Positions 1-8,993 of a stretch of 64,000 bases of DNA are shown one piece after another; positions within the stretch are counted from its first letter, which is position 1; the number at the start of each line of letters is the position of its first letter. The translations under genes were made by a program, and so were the position numbers. The DNA lies in NCBI GenBank assembly GCA_029858255.1, contig JAOUFJ010000007.1:25578-89577 (forward strand). The letters run 5' to 3'. The stretch comes from a candidate division WOR-3 bacterium (GTDB lineage: Bacteria; Hydrothermota; Tepidihabitantia; SM23-42). Below the pieces are notes generated by a model, which worked only from the letters and a program-made list of their open reading frames with translations, was not told the origin of the DNA and did not search any database.

Positions 1-798
1 CCAGGAACCGCAGATTATCGTGCTATCGATGGTTCCCGCTCCCCACACGCAGCCTCCAGTGGAAATCGTATCACAAATCACGGGATCATATGGTTCTGTT
101 ATGTCAATAGCTGCAAGACCTTCAGAACCAAGGGATACAGCGAGAATATTTCCCAGAGTGTTTATGTCGTTTGCCACGCCTGGCAGTGACAGCGTCGAAA
201 CCGGGTGCAATCCTCCTTCCAGTCCGATGACGAGAAGACCGTGAAGACCGTTCGCCACGTAGAGGAACGAATCAATGACGACAACATTCCAGGCCGCTGA
301 ACTGTCCAACGCGAATTCGCCCACCTTGTAGGGGTTCTGTAGATCTACAACACTCACGGCGTAGATGCCATTCTGGTGAGCGGCGCAATAGAGTATGCTA
401 TCAACCAAGACACCGCCTTCGAGCGCCTCAAGCGTACCTGGCGGATCGTATTGCCCAAGAAGCAGGGGCATCCCCGGCCCAGAAATATCCCATATTGTAA
501 CACCCGAACGCCGGCAGAAAGCAAACAAAAGCGTATCGCCAGAAGCAGTACACCGCCATGCCGCAGGCCCCGATGCAAAGACACGCAGGGGATTGATCGG
601 ATCAGAAATATCATATAATTCCAGACCCGTGCTGTACCCATCGACAACGTACGCCCAGTTACCAACGATCTCAACATCCACGATATGTGCCGGGGTCTGC
701 TCGTTATGCCCAAGATACTCGAGATTGTCGAAACCCGCTTGGCCTGTTCCGAACAGAAACAGCGAAGTCAATGCAATATGAAAGAAGGAATTTCTCAT
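1..798 (-). CDS. LVIVD-repeat secreted beta-propeller protein, truncated by window edge
   Basis: The frame starts at an ATG at 798 and stays open to base 1, so the C-terminus lies outside the window. The first 18 or so residues are a signal peptide (FFHIALTSLFLFGTGQA). After it come repeats of about 40 residues in which a short beta motif of the type AYVVD, LYVANG or LLVIG is followed by DISDP, DLQNP or DITEP. This is the pattern of LVIVD-repeat proteins, which are predicted extracellular beta-propellers of unknown function. The start is supported by GGGAG 5-9 bases upstream. It lies 45 bp downstream of folE in the same direction and may be the last gene of that operon, though its product has no obvious link to folate. 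The family call is fairly sure; no function can be given. Confidence 0.75.
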   Translation of the reverse strand, partial: MRNSFFHIALTSLFLFGTGQAGFDNLEYLGHNEQTPAHIVDVEIVGNWAYVVDGYSTGLELYDISDPINPLRVFASGPAAWRCTASGDTLLFAFCRRSGVTIWDISGPGMPLLLGQYDPPGTLEALEGGVLVDSILYCAAHQNGIYAVSVVDLQNPYKVGEFALDSSAAWNVVVIDSFLYVANGLHGLLVIGLEGGLHPVSTLSLPGVANDINTLGNILAVSLGSEGLAAIDITEPYDPVICDTISTGGCVWGAGTIDSTIICGSW

Positions 799-843
799 TT
801 TCTCTCCCACCTTACGGTGAGAAAAATGGTCAAGGGTCTGATA

Positions 844-1404
844 TTACTTGCCTTTAATCAGTGAGAATGCCTCGGCACGCGTTGCGGCAGAACGCATCAC
901 GCCGCGGATCGCGGAGGTCACGGTCAGCGTGCCTGGTTTCTTCACGCCGATCATCGAAAGACAGAGATGCTCTGCTTCGATAACTACCATAACTCCCATT
1001 GGTGACAGATTTGCCATCAAAAAATCGGCTATTTCGTGAGTCAGTCGTTCCTGCAGTAGAGGTCTGCGGGCCATGACGTCGATCACCCTCACGAGACTGG
1101 AAAAACCTGTGATCTTGTTCTCCTTGGGGATGTATACCACATGAGCCTTGCCGAAAAACGGCAGCAAGTGATGTTCACAGACCGAGTAGAACGGGATATC
1201 TTTGATGATGATCATCTCATCTTCATTCTTGGTCTTGTACGTCTTCAACTCCTTTTTCGGGTCCTTTCGAACACCCGAGAAGATCTCCTCGTACATATTG
1301 GCGACACGTCGCGGGGTGTCTTTCAACCCTTCTCGATCCTTTTTCTCACCGATCGCGATCAGGATATCACTTACTGCTCTTTCTATCTTTTTTTTGTCGA
1401 TCAT
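844..1404 (-). CDS. folE: GTP cyclohydrolase I
   Basis: This 186-residue protein converts GTP to 7,8-dihydroneopterin triphosphate, the first step of tetrahydrofolate (and queuosine/biopterin) synthesis. It has the usual bacterial length. The zinc ligands are visible: Cys76 and His79 in CEHHLLPFF and Cys148 in EAEHLCLS. The closing block [16 protein letters not shown] is also present. The ATG at 1404 lies inside the 3' end of ftsH, giving a 38-bp overlap, so the gene is almost certainly co-translated with ftsH. The order tilS-hpt-ftsH-folE resembles the conserved neighbourhood of many bacteria. No in-frame alternative start gives a plausible N-terminus. Confidence 0.96.
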   Translation of the reverse strand: MIDKKKIERAVSDILIAIGEKKDREGLKDTPRRVANMYEEIFSGVRKDPKKELKTYKTKNEDEMIIIKDIPFYSVCEHHLLPFFGKAHVVYIPKENKITGFSSLVRVIDVMARRPLLQERLTHEIADFLMANLSPMGVMVVIEAEHLCLSMIGVKKPGTLTVTSAIRGVMRSAATRAEAFSLIKGK

Positions 1405-3226
1405 TTTTCAGAATACCATCTATTTCATCACCCGACAATATCTCCTTTTCAAGAAGAGTCTGCGCCAGGATCTTGAGCTTGCTGATGTTTTTCTTGACAA
1501 TGGATTCTGCTCTGGTCTCGGACACATCCACTATCCGCTTCACCTCTTCGTCGATCTCTCGCGCCGTCGTCTCGGAATAATCACGGTGCATACCGATCTC
1601 ACGACCGAGAAAGATCTCTTCTTGTTTTTCGCCATAGGTAAGAGGCCCCAGCCGGTCGCTCATGCCCCATTCGCAGACCATCTTTCGCGCCAGTTTCGTG
1701 GCTTTTTCTATGTCATTGCCAGCACCTGTGGAAAGATCTCCGAGCACAAGTTTCTCCGAAGCACGTCCGCCGAGCATGAATGCCAGCTGGTTCATACAAT
1801 ATGCCTTAGAATATGTTCTGCGCTCATCAATGGGCAGCGCCTGGGTCAGCCCCAATGCCATACCACGCGGAATGATTGTCACCTTATGTATTGGATCCAT
1901 ACCTGGCAGAGACTTGCCCACGAGCACATGACCGCATTCATGATACGCGATGAGTTTCTTCTCATCTTCCGATATCAAAAGGCTCTTGCGCTCAACACCC
2001 ATTAGAATCTTGTCTTTTGCGTCCTCAAACTCAGCCATCGTTATTTTTTCTTTGTCACGGCGCGCGGCCAAAAGTGCGGCTTCATTGACCATGTTCGAAA
2101 GGTCTGCTCCTGAGAAACCGGGCGTCCCACGCGCCAGAACATCCAGATTTACGTTTTCATCAAGCGGCGTCTTTCGTGTGTGCACCTTCAAAATCCCCAA
2201 ACGCCCCCGAATATCAGGCCGGTCGAGCACAACGACCCTGTCGAATCGCCCCGGTCTCAACAACGCAGGGTCGAGAATATCCGGTCGGTTTGTGGCTGCC
2301 ATGAGTATCACCCCCTCATTGACCTCAAACCCATCCATCTCAACTAGTAACTGATTCAAGGTCTGTTCGCGTTCATCGTGACCACCTCCCAAACCGGCAC
2401 CTCGTAATCTTCCCACTGCATCGATCTCGTCGATGAATATGATGCACGGTGAATTCTTTTTTGCTTGCTCAAACAGATCCCTCACACGCGAGGCTCCGAC
2501 GCCTACGAACATCTCCACGAAATCCGAGCCACTTATGGAGATGAAGGGCACGCCTGCTTCACCGGCAACTGCCCTGGCCATCAAGGTTTTTCCTGTGCCG
2601 GGCGGTCCGAGTAGCAGTACACCTTTAGGAATGCGTCCACCAAGGCGTGTGAATTTTCTGGGGGCTTTTAAGAACTCTATGACCTCGGTCAACTCCTCTT
2701 TCGCTTCATCCACTCCAGCAACATCCTTGAATGTCACATTCAACCTGTTCTCCAGGAGCACCTTGGCACGACTTCGCCCGAACCCGAGTGCACGATTCTG
2801 TCCCGACTGCATTTGCCGGATGAAGAATACCCAAACCCCTATTAACAGCAGCCATGGCAGTACACTCACGAGTATTCCGCTCCATCCTGATTTCTGCTTT
2901 ACCGTGACTTCTACATTGTACTTCACCAATTCGTTGGCGAGAGCTGGATCATCGAACGGAATCAAAGTTGCGAATTCGGTAAACGCCCCTTTCTCCTCTA
3001 TGTTGATCGGTGTTTTCAGTTTTCCTTTTATGGATTTTTCGGTTATCGTAACCTCGGTGACATTCTTCTGACGCAATTCTTGAAGGAACAAAGAATACGG
3101 AATATCGACAGTTTTGCTTCCGCGGTTCGAAAATTGCAGCACAACATACAACGGAATAGCAATGATAAGCACCCAGATCAATATCGTGGTAATTGCATTG
3201 CGCTTCGTTGGTGGTTTATTTATCAT
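1367..3226 (-). CDS. ftsH: ATP-dependent zinc metalloprotease FtsH
   Basis: Membrane-anchored AAA+ protease (619 residues) for quality control of membrane and short-lived proteins. Two transmembrane segments (about 11-31 and 117-136) flank a periplasmic domain. The AAA module has Walker A GPPGTGKT at 207-214, Walker B IIFIDEID at 262-269 and the second region of homology [20 protein letters not shown]. The zinc site reads HECGH at 429-433 where most family members have HEAGH, so the small residue is Cys; both His and the Glu are intact. The third ligand is probably Asp505. The Shine-Dalgarno AGGAG sits inside the end of hpt, with an 11-bp overlap. The C-terminal tail is short and lysine-rich. 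Confidence 0.98.
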   Translation of the reverse strand: MINKPPTKRNAITTILIWVLIIAIPLYVVLQFSNRGSKTVDIPYSLFLQELRQKNVTEVTITEKSIKGKLKTPINIEEKGAFTEFATLIPFDDPALANELVKYNVEVTVKQKSGWSGILVSVLPWLLLIGVWVFFIRQMQSGQNRALGFGRSRAKVLLENRLNVTFKDVAGVDEAKEELTEVIEFLKAPRKFTRLGGRIPKGVLLLGPPGTGKTLMARAVAGEAGVPFISISGSDFVEMFVGVGASRVRDLFEQAKKNSPCIIFIDEIDAVGRLRGAGLGGGHDEREQTLNQLLVEMDGFEVNEGVILMAATNRPDILDPALLRPGRFDRVVVLDRPDIRGRLGILKVHTRKTPLDENVNLDVLARGTPGFSGADLSNMVNEAALLAARRDKEKITMAEFEDAKDKILMGVERKSLLISEDEKKLIAYHECGHVLVGKSLPGMDPIHKVTIIPRGMALGLTQALPIDERRTYSKAYCMNQLAFMLGGRASEKLVLGDLSTGAGNDIEKATKLARKMVCEWGMSDRLGPLTYGEKQEEIFLGREIGMHRDYSETTAREIDEEVKRIVDVSETRAESIVKKNISKLKILAQTLLEKEILSGDEIDGILKNDRQKKDRKSSK

Positions 3227-3725
3227 CTAATACTCCTATATATTTCAGGTTACGGTAACAGTTGTCAAAGTCAAGGCCGTAACCAACAACAAACAAGCCG
3301 GGAATTGTGAAGCCAACGTATTTCAGCGGAACTTCGATCACGCGCCTTTCTTCTTTATTGAGCAACGAGCAGACAACAAGACTGCGCGGCTTGCGGGTAC
3401 GGAGATTGTCAAGTATGTATTTGACCGTACGTCCGGTATCGATAATGTCCTCGACCAAAATCACATCCCGGTCTTCGATGTTCAAAGAAAGATCATGGGT
3501 GATACGAACCACACCACTCGACTCAGTACCATTATAGCTGCGTATCGATAGAAAATCAACTTCAAGAGCAATATCGGTTTCCCTCAGAAGATCGGCGAGG
3601 AACATGAACGCGCCTTTCAAGACACCAATGAGCACTGGATTCCGGTCCCTGTAATCGGCGTTGATCTGTAACCCCAACTCAGCGACCTTCTTTCTTATCT
3701 CTTTCTCTTCAATCAAGACGTTCAT
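3216..3725 (-). CDS. hpt: Hypoxanthine phosphoribosyltransferase
   Basis: Purine salvage enzyme of 169 residues that makes IMP or GMP from hypoxanthine or guanine and PRPP. The PRPP-binding signature [13 protein letters not shown] is intact, and the C-terminal [16 protein letters not shown] block is typical of HPRT. I chose the ATG at 3725, preceded by GGTGG, over the TTG two codons upstream. The gene overlaps the end of tilS by 17 bp. The tilS-hpt-ftsH order is widely conserved, so the three are one transcription unit, read from the promoter in front of tilS. Confidence 0.96.
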   Translation of the reverse strand: MNVLIEEKEIRKKVAELGLQINADYRDRNPVLIGVLKGAFMFLADLLRETDIALEVDFLSIRSYNGTESSGVVRITHDLSLNIEDRDVILVEDIIDTGRTVKYILDNLRTRKPRSLVVCSLLNKEERRVIEVPLKYVGFTIPGLFVVGYGLDFDNCYRNLKYIGVLDDK

Positions 3726-5079
3726 ATTCAACCACCAGAGTTTGCTTCGTTTTATCGCTCACCATTCCCCGGGACGCACGCCTGATTCCTATGATCCACA
3801 GTATCCCAATCTGATCGCATAGGAGCAGGGTCTTACCGCGTTTTCTCGAAACAATCCTCTGTTCGCTGTATACCTTTTTCAGCTTCTTCCTTCCCACGTT
3901 AGTTTCAATTAGATCACCCGGCCTTTTGTTTCTGACATATAACGGTAAATTAAGTTCATCCAAATCAAAAATTTCTCGATTACGCTTCGACATGCCCACA
4001 TTACAGTCTTTCTCGATCCTCATCTTCACTCGGATATCACCGATCAAAACGGACCTATTATTGATATCCACAGGTATTTTCAAGACCCTACTCGGTCTTG
4101 TACGCCCGATCACAATATCTTCGTACTCACGCTGAGCGTACAAACCCTTGGGCAGACTTATTCTCTTGCTGTGCTCTTTATTCGTTAGACTAATAATAGC
4201 GTAGTAATGTTTACTTTCATAACCCTCTAAGTCTCCACGTAACTCGGATATCGCTTTCATTACCACTCGAATTATAACAGCTATATTATAGCGCATAAGC
4301 CTATTCATGTCAAGGACAGCACAGTCTTTCTCGAATCTGACCACCCTCCCATACAATTTATTTGCCTCTCCCCAGAGGTAATCATCATCGTACTTCAGTA
4401 TCTGACATTCTCTTCTGATTGTCTCGTGAATCCCAGGATTCAGTTTTGCCAAAACCGGCAGCACTTTCATTCTCAAAATGTTGCGGCGATAATCCAATGA
4501 GCGATTTGTCCTATCCGTAGCATATTTGAGTCGTCTCAGTTTCAGGTAATTAATGACGTCGACCTTCTTGCAGTTCAACAAGGGCCTGACAAACGGCAAC
4601 CGCTTTGCCGGTATGGATTTCAGACCAGTCATCCCACTGCCCCTCAGGAAGTTCATCAAGAACGTTTCCACAAAATCATCGAGATTATGCCCGAATGCAA
4701 TACGCGCGGCGTCCGTTTCTTCAAGATGAGACAATAGGGCGCTGTACCGTGCAGCCCTTGCCGCTGCTTCGATACCGACCCCCTTTTTCTTCACTTTGAC
4801 TGCCAGAATTTTGTGTCTTGCACCGTACTTCAATGCATATTCCTTTACCATCGATTCTTCACGACGGAGTATGCTCTGCGGACGCATACCGTGATTCACA
4901 TACACCAGTTCAAAATCGATTTTGCCCTGGTATAGATGGTGAAGCACATCCAACAGACAGACCGAATCCGGACCTGCTGAAAATGCAATTATTACCGTCG
5001 ACACCCCCTCGAACATTTGATGTTCTCGAATCGTTGCTTCTACTCTCCTAGTCAGTTTTTCCAGCACCGATACACTCAT
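3709..5079 (-). CDS. tilS: tRNA(Ile)-lysidine synthase
   Basis: Ligates lysine to C34 of the CAU-anticodon tRNA-Ile so that it reads AUA. The protein has 456 residues and the full-length architecture. The N-terminal PP-loop ATPase has SAGPDS at 34-39, a one-residue variant of SGGxDS. The HNLDDFVETFLMNFLRGSG block follows, then a TilS substrate-binding domain and the C-terminal domain around NKRPGDLIETNVGRKKLKK. It is the first gene of the operon. A consensus promoter (5085-5112) ends 5 nt before the ATG and there is no Shine-Dalgarno, so the mRNA is expected to be leaderless. Confidence 0.95.
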   Translation of the reverse strand: MSVSVLEKLTRRVEATIREHQMFEGVSTVIIAFSAGPDSVCLLDVLHHLYQGKIDFELVYVNHGMRPQSILRREESMVKEYALKYGARHKILAVKVKKKGVGIEAAARAARYSALLSHLEETDAARIAFGHNLDDFVETFLMNFLRGSGMTGLKSIPAKRLPFVRPLLNCKKVDVINYLKLRRLKYATDRTNRSLDYRRNILRMKVLPVLAKLNPGIHETIRRECQILKYDDDYLWGEANKLYGRVVRFEKDCAVLDMNRLMRYNIAVIIRVVMKAISELRGDLEGYESKHYYAIISLTNKEHSKRISLPKGLYAQREYEDIVIGRTRPSRVLKIPVDINNRSVLIGDIRVKMRIEKDCNVGMSKRNREIFDLDELNLPLYVRNKRPGDLIETNVGRKKLKKVYSEQRIVSRKRGKTLLLCDQIGILWIIGIRRASRGMVSDKTKQTLVVEYERLD

Positions 5080-5084
5080 GATAT

Positions 5085-5112
5085 ATTATACCTGTATTGC
5101 GTGTATTGACAA
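5085..5112 (-). promoter_or_regulatory. tilS: Promoter of tilS-hpt-ftsH-folE operon (leaderless type)
   Basis: On the minus strand TTGTCA (5107-5112), a 16-bp spacer and TATAAT (5085-5090), followed after 5 nt by the tilS ATG. Transcription is expected to start at or next to the start codon. Confidence 0.8.
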
Positions 5113-5180
5113 TGCACTTATGAATTCGGTTGGATCCGGGATGAAGACATATGATCTAAATATTGCGGGTGTAACGGCAA

Positions 5181-5831
5181 CTACACTTTTTGACGAATGT
5201 CGGATTCCATCTGTTTTTCAATCTGATTCAAAATTTCCATCAAATCTGCTATTGCATGAAGCTGGTCAGGGAACTCACTTAACATACTCTCCAATGCATT
5301 CCTGGACAACCTTATTCCTTTTCTTATTATACTAACCGTACCCTCCTCCTCAATATCGCTGACCTCATCATCGAGAAGATCGTCGATAAATCCGGAAACC
5401 AGTCTTCCGGACTTGGCCGCAATAAGCGTATGATACCAAACAAGATCGTCATAATAGGGCCTGATATTTTCCGGAATCCCGCTTTTCTCTAAGGTTTTAA
5501 TGAATGCATTTGTTTCTTCAAAATATTTATAGGCAAGACGGTAGATCACATACTCTTCAGGATCGACCTCTGGTATCTCTTCTTCGCCGACGCCGTCCAG
5601 ATCAATACCATGTTCTTGAGCAGCTTTTTTAATCATCTTTTCTGTCCGGCTGAATATCTCTCTTAGATCATTCATGAAGATCTCAGGATCATAAGGGTCT
5701 TCGCCCTTACGGTAGTGATCTAACAACCTTTCCTGATCATCCTTGAAGACCCTGCAGTTTTCCTGTTCATCGCAGCGATCGCACCGGTAATCACAGTAGT
5801 TGAATGGTGGTGGCTTGAATTTATCATTCAT
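5181..5831 (-). CDS. Hypothetical protein with N-terminal four-cysteine cluster
   Basis: A 216-residue soluble, acidic protein that I do not recognise. Near the N-terminus are four cysteines spaced CxxxCxxCxxxxxC (13, 17, 20, 26), which could bind zinc or an iron-sulfur cluster. The remainder looks mostly helical and is rich in Glu and Asp, with an acidic stretch around residues 70-95. There is no signal peptide or membrane segment. It is a single gene with its own promoter (5837-5865), whose -10 box ends 5 nt before the ATG; this supports the start and suggests leaderless expression. Confidence 0.8.
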   Translation of the reverse strand: MNDKFKPPPFNYCDYRCDRCDEQENCRVFKDDQERLLDHYRKGEDPYDPEIFMNDLREIFSRTEKMIKKAAQEHGIDLDGVGEEEIPEVDPEEYVIYRLAYKYFEETNAFIKTLEKSGIPENIRPYYDDLVWYHTLIAAKSGRLVSGFIDDLLDDEVSDIEEEGTVSIIRKGIRLSRNALESMLSEFPDQLHAIADLMEILNQIEKQMESDIRQKV

Positions 5832-5836
5832 ATTTC

Positions 5837-5865
5837 AGTATATATTATCAAGGCAAGAAAGTCAA
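5837..5865 (-). promoter_or_regulatory. Promoter of the Cys-cluster gene (leaderless type)
   Basis: Minus strand TTGACT (5860-5865), 17-bp spacer, TATACT (5837-5842), then 5 nt to the ATG at 5831. Confidence 0.75.
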
Positions 5866-5932
5866 TCTTTTGAGAATCACGACTCAGCACTCTCTGTTAT
5901 CATCATATTCCTTAGGATCAAAGATACTAAGC

Positions 5933-7333
5933 TCAAGCCTGCAACCAACTTGGATATTCTTTGTGCAAGTAAGCGAGGGCATTCCTGGCCATAACTTCAT
6001 CTTTCAGGTTGTTCCTGAACAGCAGGTGAACTTTGTGGATCGCCTTTGGCCTAACCGGGCTGGTTTGATGAATTTGTATGTGGAGGCCATATAATTTTAC
6101 CGCTTCTTCATATTTTCCGGATCGCTCGTAGAAATTCGCGAGTCTGTACAGTGTCTTTTCCGTGAAGGATTTCAAGTACTGTTTCGCCTCTGCCTCATCA
6201 CGCAAGGAGAATATGAGGTCGTCATTGTCGGCTCGCAAGGCAACATCCATGGCCCTCTCGTACATCGACCTCGCGCCTTCATCGTTGCCACTTTCATAAT
6301 ACAGCCGAGCCAGGATCAAAGGGGCATCATGGTTGAGATGCTCCTCGTTTATTATCTGTTGTAACAAGGGAACAGCATCAGTTACATTTTCAATATCCAG
6401 TAGTCTGCTTGCTTCTTTCATCTTTGGTGACATTTTCAATTTCTCGAAACTGTCTTCAACCATTGGTTCAATATATTTCTTCTCGATACCAAAGTATTTG
6501 AACGACGCGCCCATTCCCGCACCAAAAACAAACCCGCCGATATGGGCCCAGTACGCAGTTCCCGACTCCATGCCCCAACTTGCCCCAAGAATCTGCTGCA
6601 AGAACCATATTGGCAGAGCTATACCGGCATATACAGAGAATGTACCATAGTATGGTTTAATGAAAAGAAGAAAAAAATAAGCAAAACGAATCTTAGTTTT
6701 GAAGTGACGGATCATGAAAGCTCCCATGATCGCCGCGATGGCCCCCGAAGCGCCAATCAAGGGTACCGTGCTTTTGGGAAAAGCCAGACCGTGGAATAGA
6801 CCCGCAACCAGGCCGCCAACCAAGTAGAGTCCCAGGAATACCTTCCAACTCCAATCGTCTTCGATATTACACCCGACAAGCCAGAGAAAGAGCATATTGA
6901 AAAGCAGATGAAAAAAACCCCCATGCAGGAACATGGACGAGAAAAGCTTGAAAAAGTCGAACCGGGCAGGTGTGAAACCGAATTTGTTGAATACCATCTG
7001 ACCGCTCTTTTTAGTGAAATTGTCGTAGAGACGCCTCCATTGCCGGTAATCTTCGGTGCCGACCGGTATTATCTCGCCGTCAAGGATCCGCGTACGTATT
7101 TTATCGTAATCAAACTCGTTCAGCAGGGCGGGATCGGTTTCAATCAACTGGTAGGTGTAATGCACTTCTATCGCCAGCATCCTCTCGTTGATTTGATTCA
7201 ATTCCGCCATCTGCCCGCCTACGACCAAGGCCGTAATGATCCAAATAAGCGAATTGACGGCAATCAACGCAATTGTAACATACGGGAGTCGCCTAACCCC
7301 CTCTTCACTGCCAACCGGAATAACGAAGAACAT
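5933..7333 (-). CDS. Rhomboid intramembrane serine protease with C-terminal TPR-like region
   Basis: Intramembrane protease of 466 residues. The rhomboid core is complete: HLLFN at 142-146, catalytic Ser196 in GASG (194-197) and catalytic His264 in AHIGGFVFGAG. A soluble loop of about 90 residues separates the first membrane helix from the core. After the core (about residue 285 on) comes a helical, TPR-like region with FxxA and LARLYYESG-type repeats, probably for substrate or partner binding. The frame is open upstream to a TTG at 7411, but I chose the ATG at 7333 because a -10 box ends 7 nt upstream of it. No target protein is evident nearby. Confidence 0.9.
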   Translation of the reverse strand: MFFVIPVGSEEGVRRLPYVTIALIAVNSLIWIITALVVGGQMAELNQINERMLAIEVHYTYQLIETDPALLNEFDYDKIRTRILDGEIIPVGTEDYRQWRRLYDNFTKKSGQMVFNKFGFTPARFDFFKLFSSMFLHGGFFHLLFNMLFLWLVGCNIEDDWSWKVFLGLYLVGGLVAGLFHGLAFPKSTVPLIGASGAIAAIMGAFMIRHFKTKIRFAYFFLLFIKPYYGTFSVYAGIALPIWFLQQILGASWGMESGTAYWAHIGGFVFGAGMGASFKYFGIEKKYIEPMVEDSFEKLKMSPKMKEASRLLDIENVTDAVPLLQQIINEEHLNHDAPLILARLYYESGNDEGARSMYERAMDVALRADNDDLIFSLRDEAEAKQYLKSFTEKTLYRLANFYERSGKYEEAVKLYGLHIQIHQTSPVRPKAIHKVHLLFRNNLKDEVMARNALAYLHKEYPSWLQA

Positions 7334-7340
7334 TAAATGG

Positions 7341-7369
7341 AATATAACAGAAATAGAGGAATTTGTCAA
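7341..7369 (-). promoter_or_regulatory. Promoter of the rhomboid gene (leaderless type)
   Basis: Minus strand TTGACA (7364-7369), 17-bp spacer, TATATT (7341-7346), then 7 nt to the ATG at 7333. It is divergent from the tRNA promoter, with 10 bp between the two -35 boxes. Confidence 0.7.
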
Positions 7370-7379
7370 CAAAAAAATC

Positions 7380-7407
7380 TTGACTCTGCCCCGATTCTGT
7401 GTATAAT
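7380..7407 (+). promoter_or_regulatory. Promoter of the tRNA-Asp transcription unit
   Basis: TTGACT (7380-7385), 16-bp spacer, TATAAT (7402-7407). Transcription should begin around 7414, at the broken tRNA copy, and run on into the intact tRNA-Asp. Confidence 0.85.
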
Positions 7408-7412
7408 GCAAG

Positions 7413-7554
7413 TATGGGGTCGTAGTTCAGCCTGGCCCCATAACTTCCGAAAGTTCCGCTTTCGTGAAGTTGATGAGGGTCCCGTTTTGCAGAGGTAAAA
7501 CGGGGATAGAACGCCTGCCCGTGTATTACATTAGGGGCGGCGTGGTAAGATGAT
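7413..7554 (+). pseudogene. Broken tRNA-Asp copy carrying a hairpin-rich insert
   Basis: Bases 7416-7435 repeat exactly the first 20 nt of the intact tRNA (7555-7574), and 7507-7519 repeat 7576-7588. In the intact tRNA these two blocks are separated by one base; here they are separated by 71 bp inserted in the D-loop. The 3' half does not match and cannot form a tRNA. The region forms good hairpins: TATGGGG/CCCCATA (7413-7419 with 7436-7442), a 12-bp stem with one bulge (7442-7453 with 7459-7471), and CCCGTTTT/AAAACGGG (7481-7488 with 7497-7504). It may be a relic or a structured leader of the tRNA precursor. Confidence 0.7.
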
Positions 7555-7629
7555 GGGGTCGTAGTTCAGCCTGGTTAGAACGCCTGCCTGTCACGCAGGA
7601 GGTCGCGAGTTCAACTCTCGTCGACCCCG
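7555..7629 (+). tRNA. tRNA-Asp (anticodon GTC)
   Basis: All four arms form. The acceptor stem GGGGTCG pairs with CGACCCC (7622-7628), the D stem is GTTC/GAAC, and the anticodon stem CCTGC/GCAGG encloses the loop CTGTCAC with anticodon GTC. The T arm has loop TTCAACT. The discriminator is G7629. CCA is not encoded and must be added after transcription. Confidence 0.97.
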
Positions 7630-7701
7630 CTTTCTCTTCGAGAAAATGATTACATTGATTGCCTGGCGGCATCGATTACAGAAATAAAGAATTTGATTAC
7701 A

Positions 7702-8052
7702 ATGATATCCAAAATTAGACACTTTTCATATCCTGCGATATTGTCGATGATATCCTTTATCACCATTGTGATATACCTCAGTTGTGTATCTGATTCAACA
7801 ACGGGAATCGGCACACCCGTATTGGTCTCGCCTCAAGATGGTTCGACAATCACTCAAAACCCGCCGCTCTTTGTCTGGCACAGCGTCGACGGCGTCGTTG
7901 GCTACAATCTGCAGGTATCTGATGACACTTTTGGAGCCCTCGATGCAATGATCATAGATATCTCTTGTCATCTGGATACCAGCTACTTGCCTTCATCCGC
8001 GTTGGGCAGTGGTTCATACTACTGGCGCGCGCAGGCAGTGGAAGGCGGTTGA
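7702..8052 (+). CDS. Fn3-like lipoprotein, cut short by an in-frame TGA
   Basis: A 116-residue exported protein. An N-terminal hydrophobic stretch ends in a lipobox-like LSC, and a single fibronectin type III-like domain follows (PVLVSPQDGSTI, GYNLQVSDD, YYWRAQAV). The TGA at 8050-8052 falls before the last beta strand. The same frame continues as GGGVGDWSDPFNFVVP and ends in TAA at 8101-8103, which would complete the domain. It therefore looks like a recent nonsense mutation, or a sequencing error, in a gene of 133 codons. The ATG at 7702 is chosen over the TTG at 7693. It is isolated, downstream of the tRNA. Confidence 0.6.
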   Translation: MISKIRHFSYPAILSMISFITIVIYLSCVSDSTTGIGTPVLVSPQDGSTITQNPPLFVWHSVDGVVGYNLQVSDDTFGALDAMIIDISCHLDTSYLPSSALGSGSYYWRAQAVEGG

Positions 8053-8184
8053 GGCGGTGGAGTCGGGGATTGGTCTGATCCCTTCAATTTTGTAGTACCC
8101 TAATAAACTTTTCTCACCATAACCCCAACTTATACAAGTATGTTATTAACTACGTTTCGATATGTTCAACGCAAAAACATCTTT

Positions 8185-8952
8185 TCACTGCTTAAGCTGT
8201 CTTACAATTTCCTTGACCAATTCACTGGAATTTTGTGCGGCATGAACAACAAAGGACTGAAAATCAACGTCAGCATTCTCGTTGGCCAAGTCGCTGAGTG
8301 AACGGATGATCAAGAACGGTATATCATATGCGGCACAAATCTGAGCTACTGCTGCGCCCTCCATTTCAACACAATCGGCATTGAAAACCCGCGCGATCCA
8401 GAGACGCTTTGCCTCGCTCGATATGAACTGATCGCCGGTCGCGATACGGCCAAGGACGACCCGCGGCATCTCGCCTCTCATTCCCGATATGGCAGGCACG
8501 CGAACGAACTCGACCTTCTCCGCGGCATTGAGAGCGAGACCGATAAGAAGACTATCTGCGGAAAAACCTACGGTGTCAAAAGGAACAAAGCTGTCAGGCA
8601 GGATCTGTCCAAAATCATGCTGTATGACATCCTTCGATATGACGATATCGCCCACGTCGAGTGTGGGGTTTATGCCTCCTGCAACTCCGGTAAAGACAAT
8701 CATATCAACACCATAACGCATGATCAATGTCTGCGCGGTTTGAGCAGACGCCACCTTGCCAACACCTGCCTTGACAAGGACGCATGGTGAGTCAAAGATC
8801 CTGCCGATCTTGTAGGTCTTCCTTCCTATAGTGTCCACCCTATCGACAATCATAGCATCGTCGATCGACTCTACTTCCACTTCCATGGCACCCATGATGC
8901 CGATAGATCTTGCCTCTTGTGTCACAAGCAAACAAATCAAGAAGGCTATCAT
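8185..8952 (-). CDS. MTA/SAH nucleosidase family protein with export signal
   Basis: A 255-residue nucleoside phosphorylase-like protein resembling 5'-methylthioadenosine/S-adenosylhomocysteine nucleosidase. Family blocks are present: GIMGAMEVEV near the N-terminus, FTGVAGGINPTLDVGDIV, the substrate-binding CVEMEGAAVAQ and the catalytic Asp in SLSDLA. The usual start would be close to the GIMGAM strand, but here about 17 hydrophobic residues (MIAFLICLLVTQEARS) precede it, looking like a short signal peptide. The start at 8952 has a strong GGAGG at 4 nt spacing. It is the last gene of a run with the YfcE-like and DUF401 genes. A periplasmic location is inferred, and the true substrate is uncertain. 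Confidence 0.85.
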   Translation of the reverse strand: MIAFLICLLVTQEARSIGIMGAMEVEVESIDDAMIVDRVDTIGRKTYKIGRIFDSPCVLVKAGVGKVASAQTAQTLIMRYGVDMIVFTGVAGGINPTLDVGDIVISKDVIQHDFGQILPDSFVPFDTVGFSADSLLIGLALNAAEKVEFVRVPAISGMRGEMPRVVLGRIATGDQFISSEAKRLWIARVFNADCVEMEGAAVAQICAAYDIPFLIIRSLSDLANENADVDFQSFVVHAAQNSSELVKEIVRQLKQ

Positions 8953-8993
8953 AAAACCTCCAATTTAGGCCGCTGTCTGACAGCGAGTTGCCG

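Noticed and set aside
7416..7554. Attachment site of an integrated element at tRNA-Asp
   Set aside because: The repeated part is the 5' half of the tRNA and no integrase or foreign island lies nearby; integration sites normally repeat the 3' end.
8050..8103. TGA recoded as an amino acid (for example Gly as in Gracilibacteria)
   Set aside because: uppS, cdsA and mutS end in TGA at the expected protein length, so TGA is a stop here; the case at 8050 is better explained by mutation.
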